Shown: positions 35,281-46,719 of the stretch, one piece after another
How the letters are laid out: each line of letters begins with the position of its first letter
How positions within the stretch are numbered: position 1 is the stretch's first letter
Assembly: GCA_030280995.1 (NCBI GenBank)
Contig: JASXTE010000001.1
Location: 18,478,606 to 18,542,605 of the forward strand
Source: Hemileia vastatrix
Taxonomy: Eukaryota; Basidiomycota; Pucciniomycetes; Pucciniales; Zaghouaniaceae
DNA length: 64,000 bases
Direction: 5' to 3'
Program-made: the position numbers and the translations under genes
Notes under the pieces: model-generated
Told to the model about the DNA's origin: nothing
The model's input: the letters and a program-made list of their open reading frames with translations, nothing else
Database searches by the model: none

Positions 35281-36319
35281 ATGAATACTAGAAGAACCAA
35301 TCCTAACACTGAACATACCACCAATGTCATGGATGCAATTCAACAGTTCATGTGCACTCAGCCCCCTGCTGCTCTACCAACAACGCCCATAACTACACTG
35401 ATGGGTGGGACAAGATGCACCCGCTGTATCGACAATGGCATAACTCCCTGTCATTTCTCAAAAGCCCGCCGTGGCAATAATTTCTTTACTGTAAGTTATC
35501 TTCACCTTCCTTCCTTATTGTTACTAACCTTTCATTTCTTCCCCCTTTTTTTTTAGTCATGCAATTACTGCAAGAAAAGCAAAAAGAAGTGTATTTATGA
35601 TGGGCGACCCACCGTTGCATGCCTGGACCCTAACACTTCCACAACTAATATGATGAGTCAAATGACCATCAAGAACCTGGCGCCTTCTCCTACTACCCCA
35701 CCTGGCAACAAACAAGCCAAGGTTGGTTACCGCGAACCTACACCCTGTAGTGTCGCTTCTATCCCAAGATCTCTCTTTTCATATGAAAGTACAGTAATTC
35801 TTCTTTTCCTACTTCTTCATTTTCTAATGCTAACATTCTCTTTTTTTCCTCTTTTAGAATGCGCCAGGCACACCTTACGCTGAAATGCCTCTGCCTCCTA
35901 ACATTCCTCTATTCCTTCCAGCCTTGGAAGAAGATCCCGTCTGGGATACCAAACCTATTCCGGAGTGTACTCCTTGTATACACACTCATGACTGGACAAC
36001 TATTCAGCCGGTCTTTGATACCATCATCCCAGATGAATGGCCCATCGAAACTTTTCCGGACGTCGATGATGAAGAGCCCGCCATGGCTCAAAACTGGGAA
36101 TTTGCAGAGCAAATTGCCTGCGCTCCATACGATGCGACCATGCATTGTATGAACAACATGTTAACTGCCGTTGAAGGATTACTCGAGGCAGTCCCGGTTA
36201 ATACTCACGCTGAGTATAATAAACAAAAACAGCTAATAATCACCTTTCAAAAAAACATGCAAGAGGCTGTTAACGACTGGGCTTTCTGCATTCCAATCTT
36301 TGATGATGCAAAATACTAA
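35281..36319 (+). CDS. Antisense accessory gene 1 of element E: Zn2Cys6-like protein, open
   Basis: Predicted exons 35281-35490, 35557-35721 and 35858-36319, 278 aa. Intron 1 (66 bp) has a clear GTAAGT...TTTTAG. Intron 2 (136 bp) uses the weaker donor GTTGGT, chosen because it keeps the frame. The N-terminal cysteine array is C46-x2-C49-x7-C57-x14-C72-x2-C75-x6-C82, with a lysine-rich stretch between the last two cysteines (CKKSKKKC). This is the look of a fungal binuclear zinc cluster; the x7 and x14 gaps are slightly longer than usual. The rest is acidic with a helical C-terminal domain (EYNKQKQLIITFQKNMQEAV). No stop or frameshift. Inferred role: nuclear DNA-binding regulator encoded by the transposon; target unknown. 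Confidence 0.7.
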
Positions 36320-36753
36320 AAATCTTCCTTGTATATATTCCCTGTAAATTGTATATAACCTTGTAAAAAAAAACTGTAATTTTACTTTCCCTTAATTTTC
36401 CTGTGAGAATTCAACAACTGCAAGATGAGCTGCCTTCAAAAAAATATCATTCTTTTTCTAACTGTGCACCCTTCTACTAAGTACCTATGAATGATGAAAC
36501 AACAAAAAATAACAACTTGATATCGTTGCTACTTTCTATAGCAGCAAATACTTCCCCTGCATTGTATATGCATGCGCTCTCTTGTAATCCTCAGCTCTTC
36601 CCAATATATGACTTTCCCTTGACTGTGACAGATTTGCCTTTCCTTGGGTCCTTCATTATGACAAAAATATTTTCACTATCTTCTTAGAAACCATCCAGTG
36701 CTCAAGTCAGACATGGCACAACTGATGACTTCTCTATAATGCCATTGTTATCT

Positions 36754-36762
36754 TATAAATAG
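36754..36762 (+). promoter_or_regulatory. TATA box of antisense gene 2 of element E
   Basis: TATAAATAG, 37 bp before the ATG at 36800, indicating a separate promoter from gene 1. Confidence 0.55.
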
Positions 36763-36799
36763 CCCTTCTAATAACCTAGATCTTTTTCATCCAAATATC

Positions 36800-37598
36800 A
36801 TGACTCAATATTTCAAGGTTCCCAAAGATCAATTGTGCTTGCTTTGTAAGTTCTGCAACTTTCATTGTAAATTTTCTAAGCCTCAGGGGTATGCCTCCTT
36901 TAGACCTGCCTGTGACAATTGCTTTAGATACCACAAAACTTGCAATATCTCTCTAAACCAGAATACTCTTCAGCCTACTGGTTATATTCACTTTCAACCT
37001 AGCTCTACTAGTAGTGCTCCCATAGTTACCACCATTAGTCCCACTATTTCCACTAATAATAATGTTCCTTATGAATCATCATCACTTCCTAGTTTTCCCA
37101 AGTGCAAAATATCTATTCAGCCTAGCACTACACCTTCTTCCACTCCGAGTTCTAATGCTTCTATGCGCTCAGGCTCCACTGCAGCTTCTCCTGATGCGGT
37201 TACTATTACTTCGCCATCAGTGCGCCCACAAAACTTATTAGCAAGTAAGTATCCTTCATTATATTTATGCTCCCCTTGCCCACTGACTCCTTGTCAGGCT
37301 TCAATGAATCCATCTCCCTGGAATGGGTTCCTATTCCTTTACCCTTTGTCCATTCCATGCAAATGTTTTCCAGACTTTGTCTTATATATATGAAGCTATG
37401 TCTTTATCCTATTCTAACACACCAGCTTTTTATGACACTGAACTTGAAGCTTGCTATACCCATATAGAAATGATAGGTCAACTAATAAACGAAATCAGCT
37501 CATCAACTATTCTTGGATTCCCCACCAATACCCATTGCTTTGTCATGCCTGAAGACTGGAAAGGATATCCTATTAGCTTTCACCCTGATACTGAATAG
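36800..37598 (+). pseudogene. Antisense accessory gene 2 of element E: Zn2Cys6-like protein, one frameshift
   Basis: Second plus-strand gene in the same interval. The cysteine array C13-x2-C16-x6-C23-x14-C38-x2-C41-x6-C48 fits the Zn2Cys6 pattern, with one extra Cys (C19). A Ser/Thr/Pro-rich linker follows. Exon 1 is 36800-37244; an intron of 53 bp (GTAAGT...TGTCAG, 37245-37297) is supported. Exon 2 runs in one frame to about 37370, then the sensible reading (FYDTELEACYTHIEMIGQLI, paralleling the C-terminal domain of gene 1) is one base out of phase to the stop at 37598. So one frameshift, or an unrecognised small intron. Probably a paralogue of gene 1. Confidence 0.6.
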
Positions 37599-38252
37599 CC
37601 CACTAGCACTTCTCCTTATGAGCCTCCTCTGTCAATTCTCCCTGTACATAGTCTTCACAAATTTTTCATGCTATGCCTTCAAATAATCTTTTTAGACATG
37701 GCGCTATTTTATTACACCTGTCTTCCATACTATAGAGCACGTAACTTTTCTCCCTCTACTTTCTTTAAAAAACTGTAAACCCTAAAAAAAATCATAAATA
37801 AACTTTTATATCATAAAACTTTACCGCCTTTACTGCAATACAGCAATATACAATAAAAATAAGAGTTGAACTGTAGAGCGCCCCATCTATAAATTGCTAT
37901 TCCACTCCTGGCTAGTTAACACAGTAGCTTAATTCCCAGCTTCTTTTGCGTTTACATGGTACACATCTCCTTTAATCCAATTGCCTATTTTTTCATACCC
38001 CCTCTAACGATGAAAATATATAAGATTTCATTTTCCTCTACGCCCTCATCTAAGCGCTTATGCCAGTTGCCTGTTCAGCCATAGTCCGCCTAACTTCCAG
38101 TTAGAGCCCTCTATCCGTCACAACTGTGTCAAAGCCTCCTGTGAGTCCTCTTAGAAAAACAAAACTTAACATAACTTGTTAGTTTAACCTCTTCCTGGAG
38201 GTAACATAAAAACATAAAAAATCATTGGTAGTTTAGCCTCTTCCCGGAGGTA
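37599..38252. other. Non-coding interval between antisense gene 2 and pol of element E
   Basis: About 650 bp without a convincing frame. Convergent gene ends: the antisense gene ends at 37598 and pol ends at 38253. A short direct repeat, GTAGTTTAGCCTCTTCC(C/T)GGAGGT-like, occurs at about 38180 and 38226. Confidence 0.5.
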
Positions 38253-39190
38253 TTATTCTGGTAGTTTTTTCTCATTCCAGAGGTTATCTTGTATCACTGG
38301 AACACCCCTTGGGTAGAATCTTTTGATCTGATCTGCAGCCACATGTCGCTTCCACTCAGTACCATCCAATTCATCCAGTAAGTAAGACCCTCCAGTTATC
38401 TTCTTTCTTATCCTATAAGGACCATTCCATCTGTCAGAAAACATCTTTCCCCATTGGCTTTCTAAACTTCTATTATAAACCAAGACCAAATCTCCTGGGT
38501 TCAATGGCTTTCTTAACCTATGCGCTAAGCGCTCATCCCAATATTTAACTGACTTGTCCCGGATCTGCATCATTATTTCATACGCCTTCTCCACAAACTC
38601 ATCTTTCCTTTCAAGCTGCGCTACCCCTGCTAGAATAAAATCTTCAGTTGAGCGCACTTGATCCCAGTCACATCCTAGAAAAGTTCCAGCCTCCAGATCA
38701 ATAGGTAATACCCCATTTTGACCAAACATCAGTTCATATGGTGAAAACCCTGTTGTCCTTTTAACTGAAATTCTGTCCTCAAACAAAACTAATGGCAAGT
38801 AGTTCTTCCACTTTGCCCCATTATTTCCACATAATTTAACTAGCGCATCCTTTATAACTTGATGCCCTCTTTCTATCATTCCCTCTGCTTCAGGATAATA
38901 TGGTGTTGCAACTTGTAACTTTGCGCCAACACCTTTTACTACCTCTTGGAATTCTCCAGCAAATTCAGCTCCACCATCTACGGTTACCATCTTCATTACC
39001 CCATACCTGTAAATCCATTCTTTCTTCAAAAATTCAGCTACATTACTTGCCTTAAGATTTACCAATGGTGCTGCTTCAACCCATCCTGATAGATCATCCC
39101 TGGCCACTACCAAGTATTTAAAGCGTCCTTCTTTTATATGAACTGCATTCAAACTGACCCTACCAAAACAGTATCTTTGCCCGTTGCTCT
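38253..39190 (-). pseudogene. Integrase core and C-terminus of element E
   Basis: Catalytic D in VVARDDLSGWVEA, second D in TVDGGAEFAGEF, Glu in EAEGMIERGHQVIKDAL, then FSPYELMFGQ and a C-terminal DRWNGPYRIRKKI segment. The frame is open from 39152 to 38253. Its N-terminal zinc region is in the preceding frame; the junction at about 39150-39185 is one base out of phase. No chromodomain follows, unlike A and B. Confidence 0.85.
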
Positions 39191-40312
39191 ACCTTTCTCT
39201 TTTGGCTTTCTGTAACTCCTGCGCTGACATTCAGGAAAAGATTTAACCCAATCTCTTACTTCATTCTTCATATTGGGCCACCAGAATCTTTCCCTAACTC
39301 TGTGATACCTCTCATCTTTACCTCTATGTCCTAACTTCTCATGTAACTCCCTAAGTATCTTCTTCTTCCCTTCCCTAGTTGGAACAACTAACTGAGGAGA
39401 CAAAGCTTGATTCTTCCATAACTTCTCATTTTTAATAAAGTGACCCTTAGCGCGCTTCTTAATATTGCGCCAAACTTTTTTTTTGCAAAAGTCTGGTCGA
39501 CTAATACCTTCCAAATATAACCTTAACAACTCTACTCCCTCATCAGTAGATGCGTTGTCTTCAAAATACTCCCCCTCTTTGAGATGATTACTACTGTCAT
39601 GCCTTCCCCTTGAATCATCTTCATAATCTGCCTCTTCCACTACCTTGCCTTGCGCAATTCTTGTTGCTTCGTTAGCTTCAGCGTCCCCTAAATCCAGTTG
39701 CATACTACCCTTGCTACAAACATCCTTTGCATTGTCAATATCTAGTTTTAGATTTTTACGGACATTCCACGTTATTAGTTTATTGTCATCGCGGATGATA
39801 CTGCCTGCTAGTTTATTGTCATTGCAGACGTTACTGCCTGCTAGTTTATTGTCATCGCGGACGTTACTTCCTGCTAGTTTATTGTCATTGTGGACGTTAC
39901 TATCAAATCTTTCATAACAATAATCTATCCCATTTACCCATCTCTTATCTTCTTCAAATTCTTCCGTTTCTGAGTCCTCTTCACACAATGGTCTTCTTGA
40001 CAATGAATCTGGCATAGTGAACAATTTTCCAGGCTTATGAAGTAAATCAAAAGAAATCAAATTAATCTGCGCTACCCACCTTGTCATGGGCGCATCTGGT
40101 ATACTCGGGCTACTAATCATTTGCACCAACGATAGCACATCAACCTTCAGCTCAAAATGTTGCCCCCAAAGCATCCATTGTAGCTTCTTAAGAATTTTTG
40201 CTACTCCGCATAACTCCAGCTTGGACTGAGAGTACCTGGACTCCACTTTGGTAAAAGTCTTAGACTCATAAAGGACAGGTCTATCATTACCTTCCTCATC
40301 CTCCTGCATCAA
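39149..40312 (-). pseudogene. RNase H, repeat-bearing linker and integrase zinc region of element E
   Basis: RNase H part: LYESKTFTKVESRYSQSKLEL, FELKVDVLSLVQM, KLFTMPDSLSRRP. Then an acidic linker with three to four 13-residue repeats (core RDDNKLAGSNV). Then integrase N-terminus HEKLGHRGKDERYHRVRERFWWPNMK with the cysteine pair changed to FPEC. The start lacks the first RNase H motif because of a small loss near 40312, where the preceding frame (40309-40506) ends. Confidence 0.8.
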
Positions 40313-41660
40313 ACTGTGCCCACCGCTAGAGTAATTTTCCCAGCTCCTGGTCCATACTCTAATTTCTTCAAAAGAATATCTTTCCCTACAATCCTTTTCA
40401 ATAACTTGAATGACTCCTCACATTCCTCCGTCCAATCCCATAAAACATCTTTTCTCCTTAAGCGCTGTAAAGGTGAAGACAACAAAGCAAAATCTTGAAT
40501 AAACATTCTTACATATGTACAGATGCCTAAAAACCCTCTAACTTCCTTAGTATTTCTTAGTCTTGGCCATGTAAGTACCTTATTCCTCTGTTTTTAGCAA
40601 CAATTCTCCCTTTCTTGCATACCACATGTCCCACTATATCTAGAGCTGGAACACAACAAGTAAATTTGGACCCAGAAATTGTTAATCCTGCCTTCTCTAT
40701 CCTAAATAGCACTCTTTCCAGAGTAATCGCATATTCCCAACCTAACTTTCTAATATACAGATTCTCTTCTAACACTTCCCTATCATAATCACTGGCTGGT
40801 CCTTTTATAGAGCCATCATCAATGAAAATTCCCACATTTTCAGGAATTTCATCCTGCAATATCCACATCATCTGTGCTTGATATACTGCCACAGAATTTG
40901 TTGTGCCTTGTGGTAACCTTGTCAACCTGAAGCGCCCCAGTGGTGTTTCAAACGTCATCATGGGTCTGGATGATTCATCCAATTTGGGATCATTGTATCC
41001 TCCCATAATATCACCTAATCCATAACATGCACATCCCGCAAAAGAATCCACAAACTCCTCTGGTGTTGGTGGCATCCCTGCATCCTTTACTGTAAGCTTG
41101 TTCATCTCCCTAAGATCATGAACAACCCTTAATTTACCATTATGTATAACAACACAAAACACTGGACTTGAATAACTAGAAATAGACTGTTCATAGAAGC
41201 CAGACTTTAACCTTCCCCTAATTAATTCCATATACTCTTCTCTTATAGCCGCTGGCATTGGAAAAGTCTTCTTCTGCCACGGCGCATGAGGTATAACTGG
41301 AACAATATAAGGTTTACCATAAGAGTGTTTCAACAAACCTCTTTCCTCTTCTGAAAACGCAATAGCATTTTTCCTAAGAACCATAAAATGTAACAAAAAC
41401 TTCTTTTCTTCCTGAAATAACCAATCCTCTAGTCCAAAATTAACCCTCTGAAGCCTTTCCATCGTAATCTTATTAGTAGTCCCAAGATCAGGCAGAAGCC
41501 TCGTTAAAGGAATATCATAAGGATTCCTGGACAGCGTCGGCCTCTGCAAAGGAGGATTCAAATCGGGCATTGCTACATTCACTGGTTTAACTTTAACGGC
41601 TACTGGTTTATACTTTGATGAAAAACAGCTCTTGCTGCTTCCTTCATTAATTAAAATCAA
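40309..41660 (-). pseudogene. Reverse transcriptase of element E
   Basis: RT palm: LRVVHDLREMNKLTV, CACYGLGDIMGGYNDPKL, RLTRLPQGTTNSVAVYQ and catalytic FIDD (40816-40827, IFIDDGSIKGP). The FIDDG and LPQGTTNS spellings differ from the usual YxDD/MPFGLxNAP of chromoviruses (compare B) and mark a distinct Ty3 lineage. 41660-40557 is one frame; the thumb region continues in another frame to 40309 after a single-base shift near 40560-40610. Confidence 0.85.
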
Positions 41661-41899
41661 ACCCTTTCTAATATAACTACAGGTTGCACCTAAATCCTGT
41701 TTTTGTCTTTTCTTTTTAATATAAGTATAACAATATCCATAATCAAAGAAATTAAAAAGCTTAGGTATAATATATTCTACAGTAGTATTCCCAAGACACC
41801 TATGAAGTACCGCTTTACATATCCCTTCTTTTTGGACTTACTGGTCACTATCCGGGTTCCTCTCATCCTGGGAGATAGTAACACCTAAAATGCCAGTCC

Positions 41900-44179
41900 C
41901 TAATGAAAATGTTGGCGCCTTCCTGGCGGTCGCCCTATCTTGTCATCTGAGACTTCCTCATAAAATTCTCTTTCTTTCTCTAACTGCGCAGCTCCAGAGT
42001 ACTTAGTTTCCCAGCCACCATCCTTGGGCGCTACTAAGACTGCTGTTACTGGAACACCATCATCACCCATAATCCTTATTCCAATAGTCTTATTCAAAAA
42101 ATAATATATAGTTGCAGAATAATCCATTAAAAATGGTGTGCCTAAAATTGGGTTAACTACACCCATTGGAACATAAAAATGTATATCCCTTGTTGCTCCC
42201 GCAACTCTAGTGCCTACATACTCTGCTACACCTATAACAGGTAACCTACCTCCACCAATTCTTGTGACAGTGCCTTCACCTTCTTTAACAGGAAGACCTA
42301 ACTCCACTGACACCAAGTTGATTTGTGAACCTGTATCCACTAACGCTTTAATTTGCTTACCATTTACAGTAATTGTTAAATACCCTAAGGGTCCTGCATA
42401 ATGTGGTGCCCTAGGTAATCCAACAACTGGCTGAAATGACTGCTGTTCAACATCAAACTCAGCGCAATCAGCAATCCTTTTCTTCCTGCACTTATCAACA
42501 ATTCCATTTGCTACATCCCGCGCTACTGCTGTCAGCATCCCCAATGGAACAGAGACTGTAGTCTTCAAACATTGCGCAACTAAATCCTTGGCCACTTTAG
42601 GAAAATCAGAGTGAACTGGGCGCTGAATTCTCCATTTAGGTTGAGTCACCTTCGCACCAGCTTTTGCTCTTCCAGGTGGGTTCTTTGGAGTATTATGCCT
42701 TGCTCCTGGCATTCCTTCAGCAGGTACCGCTATTTGCTGTACTACCTCTGACTCCTCCAACATTGCCATTTGATCTTCTACCTGATGATCCACATCATAA
42801 CCACCTGGTTCCATACCATCCATTTCAACATCCTTGATAGGTGCAGGTGTATTCTCTCTAGTAGTATACCGTACTTCCTTCATATCCTCTGGATTTGCAT
42901 ACCTAGCGCCAGTCCTTCTTGGCCTAGTAACTGTAGGTGGGGCCATTTTCTTGTGCTTTGCTGCAAACATCTCAAAACGCACTGCGGTAAGTGGCACTGC
43001 AACTGCTCCCTCTTTTACTTTAAAATCCAGCACTGCGCAAGTAACTGCAAAGTAGACTGACTTCGCATCCTTGCCTTTCTCTTTAATTTCAGGCTCTTTG
43101 CCCTTGCTTGACCTGCCTTCCATAGACTTTCTATTAATATGATCAATGACCATGGCTCGCATCCCTCGATCATTCTCTTTAACAAGTGTAGTCCCGTCCT
43201 CGTAAACTACCTTTTCCTCTTTATCCTTTTGAAGCGCATTACACCTCATCCTAGTATGCCCCTCTTTATTACAATAATAGCACACCATAGAAGAAAAACA
43301 CCAAGGTTGAGGATAACTCTTGGGCCTAAAAGATTCTTTTGCCTTTGCCGCTTCAATTATCTTTTTCTCCAACTCATGAATTCTTGCCATAACTGAATCT
43401 GGTTCCTTAGTGAAAACTTTGACTTTAGGAGACGACATCTGAGGAGGCAATTGTATTCCAGACACATCTTCATTCATCTCCTCATTATCCAAAGCAACCC
43501 TAGCTGCGCAACGCTCAACTTGACGCAACTTCATTTCAGCTTCCACTGCCATTTCTACTTCTTCTAATCCAGGGTACTTATAATTTCAGTCCCTTTTTTA
43601 AACCAGCTTTCCTTCGTTATTCAAGCGCCTTTTTTCCCAGTCTTCAACTTCTGGCGCTAACGCTTCACAAAAACAAGGTAAAGATGCATTAGCATCACTA
43701 AAATTTTCATTACTAACTAAATATTCCACTATTCGGTCGAAGTCTTCCCTAAAACTTTTAAATTCCTTAGGTTCTTGAACACCCCCTTTAGCTTTGACCC
43801 TATTTACCAAGATATCCAGGTCCTTCATTGTATACCTAGTTTCCTTGGTAACCTTTGGCCCTCTCTTAAGCATCTGTTCTTTTAGTGCTGACCAATTTTG
43901 CTCTTTATGCTCCTTTAGATCCTCTAAATATTCTTTGCATTCATTAGTTACAAAGAATAGTACTTGACGCACCATATCATATTCAGTCACTCCATGAACT
44001 TCAGCTGCTTGTTCAAACCTGCGCAAAAACTTCTTGGTATTAATGCCCACAAAACGCAAGTTTTCATCTTTACACCTAATGATCGTAGTTACCGTCTTTG
44101 GCAACGATGCCAAAGAATTGGGCAATTTAACCCTCTCCTGACATCCCCTAGATGTAGTCGCAGTAGGATCCATTCCCAA
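41900..44179 (-). pseudogene. gag and protease of element E
   Basis: One frame of 760 codons broken only by two close stops (TAA at 43598-43600 and a TGA just after). Start ATG at 44179. Gag domain: FVGINTKKFLRRFEQAA, DMVRQVLFFVTNECKEYLEDL. Zinc knuckle CYYCNKEGHTRMRC at about 43250-43291. Protease ALVDTGSQINLVSVELGLP (about 42285-42345) with a GTPFLMDYSATI block (about 42110-42150). RT follows in a different frame after about 240 bp, which could be a natural frameshift or damage. Confidence 0.88.
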
Positions 44180-44398
44180 AATATAAAATCAAAACAGAGA
44201 TCACAAAAACACACACTTGGTAATTAAACCTATCTATATTCACAATACAGCCCTACTCTATCCTCTGATAACGGCTATTGATCCACTCGTTGTAGACCCT
44301 ACGACTCTTCTGCTGAAGTGCTGGATTGATTATGTCCTCTTGACAAAACCCTGAAAAATAAAACAATCTAATCAAAAAATACTAGTTACAATTATGCC

Positions 44399-44414
44399 AC
44401 TGTTGGGACACCAA
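44399..44414 (-). promoter_or_regulatory. Primer binding site of element E
   Basis: Minus strand TTGGTGTCCCAACAGTGG begins two bases inside the 5' LTR edge, the standard TGG-start position for tRNA priming. Confidence 0.75.
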
Positions 44415-44415
44415 T

Positions 44416-45629
44416 TGTAGACTGTTCTAAAGTACTAAGCAGTAGACACAATTCAAGATGGGTTGGTTCTCCTCTTCATCTTCTAAAAAGAAGCGCCTTC
44501 CACTCTTTTTTTTAAAGACAGTGCAATAATGTGTAACACTAATATTTGATTAGAAACTTTATAAGTTGAGAGATGAGTTTTAGATATCAGGAAAAACAAG
44601 TATTACTATCTGGATATTTCTATTCTTTAACAAGCGCTAATATCCACAGCTACTCCTTCTTGAATCGCTCTCTTTGAATATGCCTTATTATAGCAATAAA
44701 ATAACTCTAATAATAGTCAATCCTACTAAATCTATATATTCTTTCTACATTGCGCTCTTTTCACTATACTATATGAAATACACATACAGACGCACAAATG
44801 ATAAAAGACTCAGAAAATATCTCTAATTCACTTATTTTATTCCTCTTATATTCTACTTACAAAAAAACTCCCCTATCTCTATCAAATAGTCCTCCTTTTA
44901 TATTTTTCCAGTACTCAAGACACAGTTCCCTAGTGGATCTCCAGCGCTGGCTCTAGCGCCACATTATTAAAACAATAACTAATCTATTAGTAGACTACAT
45001 ACACTGCTTGTAGCAACTACAGCGCATAAAACATACCCTATGATTACTAACACTAGTATTAACTTGTTTCACTCATACTTCACATATGCGCTTTTGACTA
45101 TACCTTTTTATGTTTCAGCGCTACTTTCAGGTTTGACCCATTCTAACGCTGATCCTAGTTTCCTTGACTCTTGGGTAGTTTTGTAATTGAGTCCCCACTC
45201 TCCTTTATTTAATACTAAGTTCATAGTTCTGATGATTCACTTAACTAGTTAGCCTCCTTTATTACCTGTTTCAGTAAGTTTACCCAACTAGCTGCGGTGC
45301 AGTATACTATGAACTTGAGTTGTACTTAAGCCATAACTCCTTCCTTAATGTGTAACACATAGTTATTGGAAAGTCCAAATCCATATTGTTTAGCGCTTTA
45401 AAGTCCTAAATAAATAACACACAATTCCCCATTGTGCGGCACATCTCGCTGCAAAATCCAAGTGCACCAATCCTTAATCCTTTTCTGCACTTCCATTTCC
45501 TTTGTTCTTTTAAACACACAATTACATATTATATTTTAGCACTACCTACTGTGCTAACTCCCTTTGTCCTTCCTGGACTACATGCGCTGATTGGTCTAAA
45601 ATTATGCTACCTGCGAGGCGCGTACCACA
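44416..45629 (-). repeat. 5' LTR of element E
   Basis: 1214 bp, matching 33957-35171, followed by CCGG at 45630-45633. Same TGT...ACA termini. Confidence 0.92.
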
Positions 45630-45633
45630 CCGG

Positions 45634-46711
45634 CACTTGACAAAGGCTGTTGTGTGTGCTCTTGGGAGGTTTGAAAGCAATTGGAAACAATGAAGGGGGT
45701 TATACTTCCCTCAAAGTTTCTTGAGTGCAGTACTATTAGGGGGGGAGAGAAGTAGAGTTTTTGAGTGTTTCCTGATGATGGATTTTAATGAGGAAATAGA
45801 TGGGGGTGGGGAAGTAAAAGATAGAAATGACTCAGCTAGTGATGCCATAACATGTGAGCCATTGGCCAGTTTGTCAGAGACTTCATTCCCTCTAATTCCC
45901 ATATGTCCAGGGCACCACTGTAGAGTAAGAGAGATGTTAGGGTTAGTTTTGTGTATCATGAAAATTGAGGATGTGATTAGGAAGAGTAATAATTTTTTGT
46001 GGGTAGATGGTGAGGGTTTTGACAGTGCTTTGATAACCAATTGGCTATCTGATAGAAGTGCTAGTGCATTGTAGAGAGGATGAAATGGGTTAGCAAGAAA
46101 GAGGCTCAAGCCAAGAAATATTCCATACAACTCGGTCCCAAAGACTGAGAAGAGGTGTTGTTCTCCTAAACGAGCCATGAAGGGGAGGTTTTGGACAGGG
46201 TCAAGTCAGCCAAAAAACAGCCTGTCTGGGACTTATAGCCATCAGTGTAAATAAAGTAAGAAGAGTGGGATTTGGACAAAGTAAGGTTTCTTATCCTGGC
46301 ATGAGCTTCTTCCTTTGAATTCTCAATGTATGATAAAAACAATGGAGGAAGCCACGGGGGAAAAGGAGACAGGTGACAAGAATTAAGATTGGTAAGGGAG
46401 ATTGAGGAAATAAAGATGTTAGAGGTTTCAAGGAGATGTAGTTGATGGTGGTGTGTTTTGTGAGGAGGAGTGACAAGGAGGGATTTTGCTTTGCGAGCCA
46501 TAGGATTAGATGAGGGGATTGTGAGAAGCCTAGCCCAGGCTCTTCTGACCACCATGTCCAACCTGTGCTTGCACTGGAGAGAGTTAGTATCATAAAGAAT
46601 AAGGCTAATGGGGGTGGTATGAAAACAACCCAAGGCTCTTCTCAGAGCCTTGTTGTCTACAACCTGTAGTAATCGAGTTTTACAGGAGTTCCTCTTTGGA
46701 TTGTGCCACAC
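45634..46711 (-). pseudogene. LINE ORF2: RT thumb to RNase H
   Basis: RNase H in the frame ending 45711: VFGTELYGIFLGLSLF (catalytic Glu region), ALLSDSQLVIKAL (Asp), WCPGHMGIRGNEVSDKLAN (His/Asp), the standard I/Tad LINE blocks. Upstream (46166-46711) is the region joining RT and RNase H (RRALGCFHTTPISLIL, RRAWARLLTIPSS), ending FIYTDGYKSQTGCF, which is the first RNase H Asp. One frame change between them. Confidence 0.85.
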
Positions 46712-46719
46712 TATGACTG

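Larger units (their letters stand above)
33957..45629 (-). mobile_element. Large Ty3 element with two antisense zinc-cluster genes (element E)
   Basis: 11.7-kb minus-strand element with 1215- and 1214-bp LTRs (33957-35171, 44416-45629), termini TGT...ACA. It has a primer binding site at the right inner edge and a polypurine tract at the left inner edge. Gag-pol occupies 44179 down to 38253 and lacks a chromodomain. Between pol and the 3' LTR lie two plus-strand genes (35281-36319 and 36800-37598). LTRs differ at scattered sites, so the insertion is not very recent. It is the best-preserved retroelement here. Confidence 0.92.

Noticed and set aside
44399..44414. Evidence for a retrovirus
   Set aside because: The primer site, gag and pol are those of a fungal Ty3 retrotransposon; no envelope-like gene was found in any element.
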